NCBI GenBank assembly: GCA_013180625.2
Contig: SNVD02001107.1
Location: forward strand, 1 to 64,000
DNA from: Boswellia sacra
Lineage: Eukaryota > Streptophyta > Magnoliopsida > Sapindales > Burseraceae
Direction: 5' to 3'
Length of the DNA: 64,000 nt
The notes beneath the pieces are model-generated. The model saw nothing but the letters and a program-made list of their open reading frames with translations, made no database searches and was not told where the DNA came from. This document shows positions 1 to 13,330 of this stretch, in pieces. A program made the position numbers and the translations under genes. Numbering within the stretch: position 1 is the first letter of the stretch; every line of letters begins with the position of its first letter.

Positions 1-3000
1 AAACTTATCTTTGCGTATCTAATAAATATTAATATATTTCATTTTATTTAATTGGTTTATATTTTAAAAATATTTTAAAAGTAACTAACTCTCTTCTTAT
101 GTCCCTTACATACAATTTGAGTATTAATACTATTTATTTCTAAATTAAAATTAAACCCAACTTAGAGAATGGAGCTGAATAGAAACACTCCTTGACAATT
201 TTTAAGTTCCCAATTCATTGATTTTGTAAAATCGGGCAAATGATTAAACTTTAAGTCGTCTGCTCTCTAACAAAAATGTCAATTAATTTTATTTAATACT
301 ACAAGGTGTTCAAGAAAAACATACAAAAGAAGAAGAGAAAAATATAATTTGGAAACTGATTATATATGTAACTATTTTATGGTCACATTTAAAAGTCAAG
401 ATGGTTTCCTCGCCGTGAAAGCTTAGGATCATAGTTGCCAGATGATGGTCTCTCACTTCGGCTTTAATTGGCGATGGTCACCTCATGGTATGTCCAACCG
501 GCCATCGCCTCACGGTGGCACCCAAGGGACAGTCGCCCACCTCAGAGGGAAAGACCCCAAGCTATTTTAAAGATCTCCGCAAAAGATATACCCATACATA
601 AAGCAACACCTAGTAGTCTTTCTCAAAAAAGGTGAGCTCATGCAATGCAATTGTCACCTAATTCTCTTTATTTGTGTGCCCTTAGAAGGGTCCTTAGGGT
701 TATATTAGATATGTCTATGTACTATTCCCTGAATTTGCTATATATTTTTCTCTCTAACATTTATCCATTTCATAGCATCTCTCTAAAATTTCCGGCATAA
801 CATTGTCTGTTCTAGAGAGACAAATAAATATTTAATTTGATGATAATTAATTAGTGCTAATTTAATTGAATACTATTAAATGGGCCTTATTTCTCGAGAT
901 TAATTAACAGCATTTGATGTTAATGCAATTAAATTAATTTAAAGTTTATTAAATTATACTTACTATATACTGTAGAAAAAATATATATGTAGACACACAC
1001 ACATGCACACACACAACACATATATATGTACACACCAAGACAAAGTCAATTTACAAAATTTGTTTACAAAGTTGATGTGACATTGAATGTATATATATGT
1101 ATATATTCTATTTCTTATGGTGTTTATTCTTCTTCTTTACTTTATAAAGGGATGGAATAACTAGTCATGAAATACTAAAAGATTTCGATGAAATGGATAG
1201 GTAGAAGGATAGTAATCTAGATATATATTCCCAATAAAATTAATGTAGTTAGGAAAGAAGGCTGAGCAGAATGAATCTGTCGAAGCTTATATATGTTGTG
1301 TCAAGCTAGTCTTCATGGAATATTATTCGGCATAGCTAGCTCGTCGTTTAAAACTATGATTTGTTCTAATTAATTTTGAGATGCATGAACCAAACAGGTT
1401 TAAGCAAAGTTTTCTAATTGAATTCACACGGCCTCCCCTCCTATTATCAATATTCCTAGAAGATCTTAAATACATTATTCTTATTTTTTCCTGCTCTTAC
1501 GTCCATAAACGATTTAGTACTTGATAGTCAAGAAATGCTTAACAACGAAGCGTGTGGTTGATAACCATCATAATCGATTTCATGATTAATATAAGTTGAT
1601 AAGAGTTGACCAGACTATACCTGAGTGATAAACTAGCCGGCTGCCTCGAGGCATGACCTGGCCCAGTGGCCTCGCAAGTTGCAAGCCATCCCAACTGTCT
1701 GAAAACTCCAGTGTATATGCTGTTAAGATCATTTAACAGTCAATACTTACACAGGTAGAATTGCAAACTAATTAATATACCATTTAATGATTGATGAGGA
1801 ATTATAAGGGGTAGGACCTTCAATATCTTCTCGTTATGGAACATGGGCCCCTTCATTACACAAATTTCTATAAAATTCTGCGTTTGCTTGTAAATGTATA
1901 TATCAATTGCATTTCTTGGTAAATGATCTCATTCAGAGCTTTTAAATAATGATAAGGATTCGTCAAAACGGGACTCGGCCCAAAATTTGTGGTCTTTCCA
2001 TGAATAAATACGAAGGCAACAGAATTTAAGGTGGGAAAATGATGGATGTATGTGTATAAAATCATAACTTCGTCTCTCGTTTTAAATTAAAAAATTTAAG
2101 TTAAAAGTACCTCATCATTTCTATAAAAATATATCAAAATAAAGCAATTATAATAAAATCTTGATAAATTAATAATCTTGATTAATTAATAAAATTTTTT
2201 AGTCCCGACTCGGGTCTATATAATAAATTAATAAATTTATTAAATACATAAGATAGTAATTTTTTTTTTCAAATCCTAAGGCCCAAAGAAAATATAAATT
2301 AACAGTTAATCAAATATATAGCATAAATAACATATAAATTCATAATATTAAGATAATTTTTTTACAACTTCTAATTTCTTAATTCTAAATAATACTATGA
2401 ATATTAAAATTTTGTATTTCAAGTAATATGGTTTGATATCAATATTAAACTAATATCATAAATGATTAAATGGTAAATCATAAATGTATAAGTGATAAAT
2501 CTTTTTAAATTATTACCGCATCATTTAGAATATTGAACTTATTGAGATATAATTAAAGAAGTACAATATTGTCGTATAAACTATATGAAAGCACCAAAAG
2601 TTCTCTTCAAACTCTTTCTCTAAGACAAAGTACACACAATACTATTTTTTTTTAAATAAAATTTTGTCTAAACCCTATAAATAATTTTTATGTAATATTT
2701 ATAATCAATAAAAAACTAATAAATTTAATGTTTATTATATGAAAAATAATAATTAGAACATAACATTTTACTAATAATTGATAAAACAAGCTAGTTTATC
2801 AACAAATCATGTAATTGTGAATAAAATTTTATTTTGATAATAATATTTTTATTAAATATATGATAAGTTGTTTGATTGTATAGTTTATATGGAGTTATTT
2901 TGAAATTTTCTTTTATATTTTTGAATGAAAAATTAATTATTCAAATTTTAAAATAAGGAAAAGAGTGTAGACATTATTATTAATAAGGTTTTCAAGTAGC

Positions 3001-3525
3001 CCACCCTCTGTCTATTTTAAGTGTCAAATATTTAGCGTTGAAGTAGTTAATTATGTGATAAGATTTTGGTTGACAATAAGCAAACCAAACAGTTCCATAT
3101 GTGGGAATGGATAATGTGGACAAAACTATACCACATCAATGGAAACCCGCCATCTATATACGTGTTAATATACCATCAATATAATGAAATTTTAGTGACC
3201 AATTTGATCCAACTGAAATAAAAAATTTTTTCACATACTTAATTAGTGAATATTCCGGAAGATATAAGAAATTCATATCTCTATGATTTTTAATCCTGTA
3301 GATAAGATGTGGTCCATATGGATGCGTCATATCATAACTTTTATCTACATATTATATTATCTTATAATCCGCACGACAAATGCAAATAATTAGAAGATAT
3401 AATAATTTTCTTGTTAAATATTGAATACTCTATCGATTGATTTACATTTCATTTCATAGTTAAGCATTTTTTTCTTTTCTTTTTTTAAGTCAATACGCAT
3501 TCTGGATTAGTTTGTAACTACTTTG
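1..3525. other. AT-rich upstream region without a recognisable gene
   Basis: I find no coding segment here that resembles a known family. Short open frames are in AT-rich sequence and lack codon structure. A more GC-rich patch at about 405-800 looks like decayed repeat DNA, possibly a retrotransposon LTR fragment, but I could not find its partner or a target duplication. A short CA-rich microsatellite lies near 995-1030. The last few hundred bases are the presumed promoter of the acyltransferase gene starting at 3583. Confidence 0.5.
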
Positions 3526-3532
3526 TATATAT
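3526..3532 (+). promoter_or_regulatory. TATA box of WSD1-like gene A
   Basis: A TATATAT stretch lies about 50 bases upstream of the ATG at 3583, followed by a purine-rich leader (AGAAAGAGAAGCA) that recurs before the ATG of copies C, E and F. The conserved position and leader among paralogues support a core promoter with a short 5' UTR. Confidence 0.55.
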
Positions 3533-3582
3533 AGGGCCTTTGGTAGCTGCAGAAAGAGAAGCACAAGCAAAGCAAAAGTAGG

Positions 3583-6568
3583 ATGGAGCCGAAAGAACCT
3601 GTAAGTCCTGCTGGACAATTCTTGAACAGCTCAAGTCTTTCGCTTTGTGTTCTTTGTTTTCTGGAATCTGACGTGCCAATTGATGATTCTCAAACTACAC
3701 CGTTACTTAACGATGTGTTTCTCCCCATCAACCCTCGTTTCTCCTCCATCATGGTACCTCTCTCTCTCTCTCTCTCTCTCTAGTACTAGTCTCATATACG
3801 TGCATGCCAGTACTGTTCATGAACACGCATCTGTCTAATTATGTATGTAATTACGTATGTAAAATCTAAGGAAATAAAGACTTAATTTTTTAAAAATAAT
3901 TATAGAATTCACTTAAACCTATGATCGATCATTGATTAATAATTGTTCTTCGCTTCAGTATTATATTTATAATATTTATGGTACGACTGTGGAAACCTAT
4001 CAACAGGTTGTAGACGAAAAAGGTGAGAAAAAATGGAAGAGGGTTGAGGTGAATCTCAAAGACCATGTACGTGTGCCCGTTTTCCCCCCCGGACTCTCGC
4101 CAGAAGCTTATGACGAATACTTTGATGAATATGTCTCACAAATAGGAATGGAACAGCTTCCAAGCACTCAACCTTTATGGGAAATTCATCTAATAAAATA
4201 CCCTACAACCACTGCGGCCGGTGTTGTAATATTGAAGCTTCACCACTCACTTGGAGACGGTTTCTCTTTGATGGGTGCTCTTCTTTCGTGTTTACAAAGG
4301 GCTGATAATCCTTCTCTTCCCTTGACGTTTCCTTCCATTCAATTACCCTCGAAAAGGGAAGATGACAATAACAGCAGATTCAGTAGTTTTCTCAAGACTT
4401 TGTCTGTGGTTTCCAACACTCTATCGGACTTCTTTTGGAGCGTAACAAAGAGTACTCTTATTCAAGATGATCTAACTCCTGTTAGGTCTGGGGTTGATGG
4501 AGTTGAGTTTCTGCCGTTCACAATGGCAACAACCACGTTCTCTCTCGATCACGTCAAGCAAATTAAGGCTAATGTTGGAGCGGTATGGTATATTTAGTAA
4601 TCAATTTCGCTTTCCTGCATTTTTGGCTACAATGTGGGTTGTCTGCTATTAGTTAGGACTCGTCTCACTAGGATAAAAATTCTCTCCCCCATCTATTAAT
4701 TTTATTATCATTATTTTAGTTATAATAAATGAAAATATGATCATTTTGTGGTGGAGAATTAGGTTTAAAAAAAAAAACAGACAACGACTTAACATATATA
4801 AAGTTAATAAAAAATAAAATTGCAAATTAATATGATTTAAAATTTTCAATCATGATCCTATTGATATATAGTTCCTCATTGAGTGGTCAATAGTCATGAG
4901 TGCGTAGTTAATGTGACGACAAGTTGGGCATGCAGTTGGATGGAAAGAAATTTCTTTCATTGTGATCGATTGATTGCAATATTTTCCCGTGTGAACCGTT
5001 AGGTTATTCATTAATTATGTTGACATTTGTGCAATGGATGTCTTGTCTAGAAATTATCTGAACAAATATATTCCAATTAAGCTGTAAAGTCAATCGTGCA
5101 TGTATAGTCTTACCATCCCAAGACATAGTTGAAATAAATCCGCAACTAAATGAACTTAAACCTTTGGCAAATTTTTCTTACTATTTTTAATATTTCCTCT
5201 AATATTAATGTTCTGCCTTTTCATTTGACTCTCGAGTACAGACTGTTAATGATGTTGTTACTGGAGCAATTTTCTTGGGCTCTCGCTTGTACATGCAAGA
5301 AATGAGTCAGGATTCGAAGTTTGGCAGAGCAAAGTCTACAGCGCTAGTGTTGCTTAACACAAGGATGTTTCGAAGCTACGCGTCAGTGAAGGATATGGTT
5401 AAGCCTAATGCCAAAACGCCTTGGGGGAATCATTTTGCTTTCTTGCCTATACCAATACCTGAGTTAACTGATCCTAACTCTATAAATCCACTTGAGTTTG
5501 TCTCAAAAGCACGACGGATCATTAATGGCAAGAAAGCCTCTTTAGCTGTTCACCTCACCGCTCAGCTTCTGGAGATTTTGAGGAAAATTAGAGGCACTGA
5601 AGTACGTATATGTAAATATAGATGGCTGGAGTTTTTGATCATATAAATTAAACGTAATTTTCAACTCTTAAATTTGCTCTTTACTAGAATTCATAGACAA
5701 TATTATGATTCTTGATGTCACAGGCAGCAGCTGGATTTATCCATAGCACTTTAAAGAACACAAGTATGGGAATCACAAATCTCGTCGGTCCAGTGGAACG
5801 GATGGCTTTGGCTAATCATCCGCTTAGAGGCATGTACTTCACGGTGGTTGGTTCACCTCAGGTACTTAGTTCCAAATTAAGTACTCCTAACTTGACCATC
5901 ACATTCTTACAAAAATGTAAAAAGAAAACACTTCAAAAAATAGATTTAAATTTAAATTGTTCTTAATAATGTTTTCTAACACTTAACTTAAAAATTTACA
6001 TCTTATTTTTCATTGTAAAGAGGACATTTAAAGACTCCAGGCAGTATGCATCCCCCACAATCCCAAAGTTTTTGACCAATTTTAAACATATGTTCTTTAA
6101 AATATAGTATCATAGGAAAAATTTACAAAATATTTTTAATATTAAACATTTTTACATAATTAAGTAATTTGAAAATATTTAATTTTTAAAAAATTAAGAT
6201 TAGACACATCAATAGAAGAATTTTTTTTTTTAAATATGTGTACTAGTGCATAATGTGTTAAAATAAAATTATAACCATTTACTTATATACCTTTATACAT
6301 ATATTTTACTTAAAAAACTCTCTCTTTTTTAAATTATAATAAATGTTTAGAATTAGTCTTCTTCAAGAATTAATTTGATGCGAAAGCGAAGGATAAGAAA
6401 ACATTCTTTTGGTGGGATTATTAATTGCAGAGTATTTGCATAGCAATAGTGAGTTATATGGGGAAGCTGAGGGTTGCCGTTGGAGCAGAAAAAGGCTTCA
6501 TTGATGTTCAGAAATTGAAGTCATGCATAGAGAAAGCATTTGAGATGATACATAAAGCTGCATGCTAG
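3583..6568 (+). CDS. WSD1-like wax ester synthase/diacylglycerol acyltransferase, copy A (5 exons, apparently intact)
   Basis: Predicted exons are 3583-3753, 4007-4582, 5242-5601, 5724-5861 and 6431-6568, all with GT..AG introns and all phase 0, giving about 460 residues (Arabidopsis WSD1 is of similar size). Exon 2 carries the acyltransferase motif HHSLGDG (HHxxxDG), followed by LMGALLSC. Exon 3 has NDVVTGAIFLG and PWGNHFAF, and exon 4 has ITNLVGPVE and a YFTVVGSPQ segment, as in the WES acyltransferase and WS_DGAT C-terminal domains. Members join fatty alcohol or diacylglycerol to acyl-CoA, normally at the ER, making wax esters or triacylglycerol. The start is the only ATG before the conserved PVSPxGQ N-terminus and is shared by all copies. 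The exact substrate cannot be read from sequence. Confidence 0.88.
3759..3781 (+). repeat. (CT)n microsatellite just inside intron 1 of copy A
   Basis: About eleven CT units begin a few bases after the predicted intron 1 donor at 3754. The other array members lack the tract at this position, so it arose after duplication. Confidence 0.85.
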
Positions 6569-6892
6569 TGAAAGTTGTACTCTGCAGTATATAAAAAGAA
6601 TACATATATACGTTCTAATTTACTTCCTGCAATTGTTGTAAGAATAATTTCCAATTAACTCACTGCCCTATTGTGAGATTATCAAATATCAATTGATGCT
6701 TTTTCAATATCTAGTCATGCGCCTTTTGCATGCAATTGAAACTTGTACTTTTCAGCTCAACAAATTTTGTATTTTCCTAAAAGCGTACTTCCGTGCTATA
6801 TTGATAATTAGTCAAAAAGAAGTTCAATTATTAAAATAAAATCACAATAAAAAGGACAAATAAAATGATGATGATTGTTTACGTGCAAGATA

Positions 6893-7060
6893 TTAAGAGT
6901 GTATTCGTTTTTGTTTTCAAAATTTAGTAAGATTATGTGGTTAATTTTAATTTTTTTAATTTTGAAAAAATATATGGTTGATACTGACTTTAAATATATT
7001 GATAAGTAAATATCCGTTTTCATAAAATTTTTTCTGGATACCAAAACAAATACACCCTAA
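6893..7060. mobile_element. Small MITE-like element downstream of copy A
   Basis: Terminal inverted repeats of about 20 bp (left TTAAGAGTGTATTCG..., right the reverse complement TTAGGGTGTATTTG...) bound a 168-bp AT-rich segment with no coding potential. A related copy sits at the same relative place downstream of copy C (29085-29259), so the insertion predates the A/C duplication. Its superfamily is uncertain; a TA or TAA duplication is possible but blurred by the palindromic ends. Confidence 0.55.
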
Positions 7061-7742
7061 AGCAGTAATAAATACAAAATGTAACAATCTGATCAGACCA
7101 GCATCTTCAAATGGCTAGTCTTAATTTATCTAAGCCTAACCTAATTAGCCAGTCCGTATGAGGACCAGCATCTTCAAATGGCTAGTCTGAGAGGGTGTTT
7201 GTTTTCTCCCACTTTTCACTTAGATCTTAAATGACTTAAGACATTAGTGATTATTTTTTGTTTATTTTCTAAACTTATCACTTCATTTAAGTGATTTATT
7301 ACTTATTAGCAAAAAGTGAAAAATTTTCACTTAAATTTGAATTCTATAGGTCTACATCATGTGACAATTTTTTGTTCCAAAAAATCATTTGTATTTGTAC
7401 AATATTATTAAATAGAAATATATGATTTTAAATAATAATAAATATTTATATTTAGAATTTTATTTTTATTCATTAAGAAATTTGGTGGTGGGAGGTGATC
7501 GGAAAGTTGTTGTCATCGACAACGACCACTTCATCGACAACGACCACTGTCACCGCTGCCAACCACCTTCGATATGGCACGAGTTCGATGACAACTGGAG
7601 CCATCATGATTGTCTCTAGGTGATCTACAAATTTATTGAAATAGTTTTTGAAGAATGAACGGTGTTTGACTAGAAAATGCTGAGAAGAATTCAGTTGATC
7701 ACAGGAATTTCTCTCGGCAACAATGACTTTCTGTTTAGCAAA

Positions 7743-8080
7743 TTAGCAACAATGACTTTCTCTCTTGATCACATCAAGCAAATTAAGGCTCAAATTAGAG
7801 CAGTAAGGTTAATCTATTTCACTTTGCTGTTTAGTCCAGATCACATGGATTGTTTCTATTAGTTTGTCATAAATTTGATGTATATATAGATATGCAACGG
7901 GATCCGCCTCGACGCCCTCCTTAGGGCAAGTCTTACAGAAAGGTTGTCTATTATTGATAGAAGGATAAATCTTTTTAAAACATTAACGAAAAATCACCTT
8001 TTAGAGAATATAATTAAAAAATATTTATGTAGAAAATATGGTAAAATTAATATTTCTAGTTTTTCTAACTGTACTGGGCT

Positions 8081-8115
<35 letters not shown>

Positions 8116-10715
8116 CAACTAACAAATCCTAATACAGCTCGGTTCGGGTTTTAGACCTCTTTGTATATGGTCAAATTGACTACGTCATCAGAAAACGAAA
8201 GAAAAAAATAGTAATATTACGTTTATTTAATTGTATAAATTTGATGTCAGTTAATGTTTCCACAGCGTGCATATTGACAGATGCACTAATAAAGGCCCAA
8301 CTATCTTATAGCAGTCAAAATTTCAAATGGCATAGCGGGACCTTTCAATGATTCTGTCCTATAAAAATATATGTCAAAATAATTGATTCTAATCCAGTCC
8401 TTACATTTATTTGTGGCCTTGTGGAGCCATATGGGGTAAAAATCTCATATACAATTTTGGAATAAGGATCGAGATTATTTTATTATAGACTAAGATTATC
8501 TACTACTTCAAGTATAGTTGCTATAATTGTGCTATTGATCATGAAAATATATTGAGGTTCTAACGTAGAAATAAAAGTCCTATATCAACCTGATATGATA
8601 GTGTATATGTAAAAGATCGATTTGATAGTTTATATGAAAAAAGCCTTCACATCCCATTAGCTTATACTTTTGAGTTGGTATGTCTGCTGCATTAGGTTCT
8701 CTCTTTGAGGTTTATTAATCTTAGAAATTAGAATTCTCAATAGATTTGTTAGTTGATTTTAGAAATTAAAATTCTCAATAGTTTTACTCTAGAATAACGC
8801 AAAAGTATAACTAATTAATATATACATGCAAGATAATTATGCATCTAAAACTTTGATATTTTTTTTTTCAAAGATGGTGGTTAATGCTAAAAGTAAAAAC
8901 TAAAAAAAAGTTTATATATATATATATATATATGTTTCGTTTGGAATAAGGATTCTCTTCTTAATGTTTATGGTATAATATCATGTGAATTTTAATATTT
9001 GTGAATGATTATATTTTTTATTTTATTAATAATCACACTCTTGAATTTAATTTGCTTGATAAAAGCGAGATAAAGAAAGAATTCAGGTGCACCAAAAAAA
9101 ATTAATTCCTCATAAGTGTTAAATTTAACACTTCTATATAAAGTTTACGCTTAGCTTATAGATGTGAAGTTTAGTTTTATTATTTTATTCTCTAAAAATA
9201 AGATGGTTACTTGTTCAACTGGCCGCTGATAGGACAAGTGGATACATAGTTCGATTTTGATGCAAAATTCCACGTGGTTTTAAATTGTCTCCAGTAGTGT
9301 AATAACCACGGACGGTGATTGTGATTGAGTTCCCCGCTGCGGCAGCCATATCGACATTTTATAAATTAATCAGGTTGGCATCTGTGCTGTGCCCTCTAAA
9401 TAAATGCATTGCAAATTTAGCTGAGATATTAATATCGCACAGTCGATACCCGTGATAACTCGAATAAGTCCCCTGAAACCAAGCCAACTTAAAAACAATT
9501 TAGTTTCTGTGACTATTTGTGTCCTGATATTCTTCGTGTTTGCCAATGTTTGTACGTACGTACATGATCGCGACTGACTGTTAATGATGTTGTTATTGGA
9601 GTAATCTTCTTGGGCACTCGGTTTTATGTGGAAGAAATGAGTCAGAATTCGAGCGCCAGCAAAGCACAGTCGACAGCGCTAGTGCTGCTTAACACAAGGG
9701 AGTTTCGAAGCTACAAGTCAGTTGAAGTTATGGTTAAGCCTAACACCAAAACACCCTGGGGGAATCATTTTGCTTTCTTGCATGTATCTATTCTTGAGTT
9801 AACTGAAGCTAAGTCTTCAAATCCACTTGAATTTGTCTTCAAAGCATAACAGATCATTAATGGCAAGAAAGCTTCTTTAGCTGTTTACCTAACTGCTCAT
9901 CTTCTGGAGATTGTGAAGAAAATGATCAAAGGCCTTGAAGTACGTATAATATCTTCTGCTGAAGATGACATGAAATTTTTGACTCCTAATTTTTTAGAAA
10001 TAACTGTGCATATATAATTAATGGGATGAGATGTGATTGTAGATTCATAGTATTTGAACTCTTTTAATTAAGTACTACAACCGTAAACAAATTGATTACT
10101 TTAGTCTAAAGAACAATTAATGGATTCTTTCTAGCTATATATATAACATGTTGATGTCACAGACAATAGGTAGATTTATCTATGGCACTTTAAAGATTAC
10201 AAGAATGGCAATCACGAATGTTATTGGCCAGTAGAACAGATGGCTTGGCTAATCTTCCAGGTAGAGGGTTTGTACTTCATGGTGATTGGCCAACCTCAGG
10301 TACGTATTAATTTCCAAATTAATTAATCAAACGCATGTTTATTGAAAGAAAAAAAACGATGACCTCTTTAATTTGGGAAATACACCATTATTCTTAATGA
10401 GCGGTTAGCTTCTTGCAAGTATTTAAATGCTTCTCTTGCCAAAATTTCGTATCCTCTTATTCAAGATATTGACCAGAAATTTTACTTATTAGATCATATG
10501 AATAAGATAAAAAAAAAAAAAAAGAATGTAAGGTCATCCTATGTAACATGCATACTTTTGAAATATTATTGCAGAGTTTTTGCATAACAATAGCGAGCTA
10601 TATCGGGAAGCTAAGGGTTTCAGCTGGAGGAGAAAAGGGCTTTATTGATGTTCAGAAGTTGAAGTCAAGCATAGAGAAAGCATTTGAGATGATACTTGAA
10701 GCTGCATGCTTGTGA
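7743..10715 (+). pseudogene. WSD1-like acyltransferase copy B, 5'-truncated and decayed
   Basis: Only the last 60 bases of exon 2 remain (7743-7802, ending at a GTAAGG donor), then exon 3 (9577-9939), exon 4 (10163-10299) and exon 5 (10575-10715). Exon 1 and the exon 2 part with the HHxxxDG motif are absent. Further damage: the intron 2 acceptor CAG found in the paralogues is CTG here, exon 3 has an in-frame stop at 9847-9849 and one extra codon near its end, and exon 4 has lost a base in the GPVE segment, causing a frameshift. Intron 2 and the 3' end resemble copy E (57242-59829) most closely, so B and E appear to come from one duplication. No functional enzyme is expected. Confidence 0.88.
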
Positions 10716-12202
10716 AAGTTGTACCCTTCAGCAGGCAAGAGAATTACCCTGTGTGCTTTTACATATACTATTAATTTGCTACCTTGAAGAAATTAATTTC
10801 TATACTATTAATGTTGTAAGAAAAACTTGCTTCCTTGAAGCTTTCAGTATAAAAAAGAACAAATAACATCATGATGATCGATTAATACAAGACATTAATT
10901 GAGCACTAAACAAATACAAAATACAAAGTGTCTAACAATCGGATCGGACCCAATATCTTCAAATAGCTAGTCTTAAGTTAACTGGTAAGAAAAACTAACG
11001 ACACTGTTGAAATTTCCCTAAGGAAATAGGAAGTAGGATTTGTTTTGTTTGGTCTGGTCACTCCAGTGCCGTGTTGTGGGCCTTGTGGGTGGCTGCCTGC
11101 TGGATGCTCTGGTGGTGAAGCTGTATACGTACTGGCTGTTCTAGTTTAGTTTGCTTTTTCTTTTTCTTATTTTTGTCTTCGTTTTTTTTTTTTTGACGAC
11201 TCATTTATAGCATTTAGATTATCTTATTAAGTTTTATCTTATTTATATTATAGAATACTTTCTATTTTAGGTAACAAGTTTCTATAGTAGCAGTGTGAAG
11301 ATGGGGCTTGGTTTGGGTAGGGATCCCCTAGTTTTGGTCAAAGTAACACTTTGGTCTCAACTTTTCGTTACTATTGATCTCTGCTTTTAAACAGGCGTTA
11401 GAGTCCACAAACAAAAATGAGGGTAATTTTGCCCTTTTGTATACTGAAATATTAAAAATTCAAGATATTTGGTTAAAAAGGACGCATGGCGTTAAAATAA
11501 AAATTGATAAGGATTTTATATTTAACAAAAATAGAAAAAATCTAATAAGATTTTCTCCTTCTTCTGCTTCCTCCGTCTTTTTTACAAGGCAAGCACAGAT
11601 AGTCAGCGCAGAAAGGAGTTTAAAATCTTAACAAATAAATGGAGCAAATAACTACATTTATTAAGTTTTAAATAAAACAAGATAATTATGTATGTATCTA
11701 TTATCTTGGAGAAACAAACCAAAGAGAATTTAATGAAAAATAATTAATTTTCTTTAAAACTTTGAATTACAACAAATGTTTCTAACACTATTCTATATAT
11801 AATGACAATCGAGAAGACATCAAAAAAATCTAAAATTATTTCCGGCAAGAAAAGGACAGTTGCAGCCAAAAAAACAGGTGGGTACATCAAAATTAAGAGA
11901 AATGCTTATATACAGTTAGCTCTCCAACTCATTATACTTATGTGATTTATCAAATAAATAATAAGTAATCATGGGGAGTCATCTCATTATTTAATTGAAG
12001 TCTACGTCAATTTAAATTTTATTTTTATTCCAAAAATTTTAATTTATCCCAAATTATCCATCCAACGACAAAAAAATTCACTTGCTCCCTCCTAATTTTA
12101 AAATTTGAAGTAATTACTCTCAAAAATTAATCTTGAACGTTATCTATTCCAATGCAAAAAAAATAGAGAAAATCTTCTTCTTCTTCCCTTAACAAGATAG
12201 AC
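10716..12202. other. Non-coding stretch downstream of copy B
   Basis: The first 250 bases resemble the 3' flanks of copies A and C (the ATCGGAT... and CTTCAAATAGCTAGTCTTAA blocks). The remainder is AT-rich with poly-T runs. An 85-codon open frame at 11374-11631 has no recognisable domain and I do not call it a gene. Confidence 0.5.
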
Positions 12203-12645
12203 CTTGTTGGGCTCTTGGCCAGCGATGCTGATGCAAAACGGGTTACAAAATCCATTGTTTGGGTGCATTGGAAGGGAGAGAAGAGAAGAGAGGAGAAGAT
12301 TGGAGTTGGTTGGCTGCATTGGGAGGAAGAGAAGAGAAGAGACGAGAAGTTTTGGCAGTGATTGGACGAAAAAAAATTGCAGAGGCAAAGAAAGTGAATG
12401 TTGTATTTTGTAGATCGTTTCAACTGCAGATCTTGTTAGGTTCTTGGCCGGCGGTGGGTTGCAAAAATGGTTACAAAATCCATTGCTTAGGTGTATTAAA
12501 AGGAAGAGAATAGACGAAAATATTGGCGTTGGTTGGGTGCATTGGGAGGAAGAGAAGAGAAAAGACGAGAAGTTTTGGCAGTGAGTGGAAGACAAATTGC
12601 AAAGCAAAGAAAGAAAATGTTGTATTTTGTAGATTGTTTCATTTT
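12203..12645. repeat. Two-unit tandem duplication, about 230 bp per unit
   Basis: Unit 1 starts near 12203 and unit 2 near 12433. Both contain the CTTGGCC(A/G)GC block, the GGTTACAAAATCCATTG block, a long purine-rich GAAGAGAAGAGA stretch and TGTTGTATTTTGTAGAT. The purine bias creates long but meaningless open frames on both strands. I do not recognise the family; it could be the interior of a non-autonomous transposon. Confidence 0.7.
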
Positions 12646-12939
12646 TTTTTTGTCCAAGTTTGGAGATCACATGGTACAATTTGGAACAAGAATGCTTTCG
12701 TCTCGCCTTTTTTTTTTCTTTTGTTACTTTAGATTTTTTTTTTGGGGGATGCTTTTTTTTTTCTTTCTTTAACTTCATGGATACGCTCTTGTTGGATCTC
12801 TATATATTTTTTCCTTTGGTTGTTTACTTGATGGTGATGAAGTAAATAATTGTTAAATCTAAATTAATTTTCCGTTAAGATGATTTTGGGGTCTTTTGTG
12901 TATTAAATCTAAATTTGTAGTTGTTCTTCAAAGTAATTT

Positions 12940-13330
12940 GTAGCTTTTAGAAACTGGAAACCTTGTTCTGACGGATAATTCTAGCAGTTCCGAGAGCTAT
13001 CTGTGGCAGAGCTTTGATCATCCATCTAACAAAATGCTACCAGGCATGAATTTAGAATGGGACTCAAGGACTAGTGTACAAAGTGATTAACTTCATGGAG
13101 GAAGCTGATCATCTATCCCTGGAGATTTTACTTACAAGTTGACATTGATGTGCCTCAACTTCAAGTGGTCATATACAAGGGAATAACGAGAATGTAAAGA
13201 TCTAGACCATGGAATGGAGCTTATTTTGGGGGCCACCCCGTCATTACCAATTTGCTTTTTTGACCAATTTTGGTCGATAACGAGGATGGAATTTTTTTCA
13301 GGTATGAATATTTCTTGAGGCATGAGGCTA
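12940..13330 (+). pseudogene. Relic of a G-type lectin S-receptor-like serine/threonine kinase
   Basis: Translated fragments match the S-locus lectin module in order: LLETGNLVL, YLWQSFDHPSNKMLPGMN, then GDFTYKLDI with PQLQVVIYKG, then SRPWNGAYFGG, then ILVDNEDGIFFRYEY. These correspond to the end of the B-lectin domain and the start of the S-locus glycoprotein domain. They fall in different frames with stops between them, and no PAN or kinase domain follows. It is a dead fragment; intact members are membrane receptor kinases. Confidence 0.75.

Noticed and set aside
7190..7670. MITE suggested by GAGGGTGTTTGTTT at 7193 and CGGTGTTTGACT near 7660.
   Set aside because: The two motifs are in direct, not inverted, orientation, and no target duplication was found.
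12127..12845. Several overlapping open frames of 60-212 codons on both strands.
   Set aside because: They come from purine-rich tandem repeats and poly-T tracts and have low-complexity composition and no domain.
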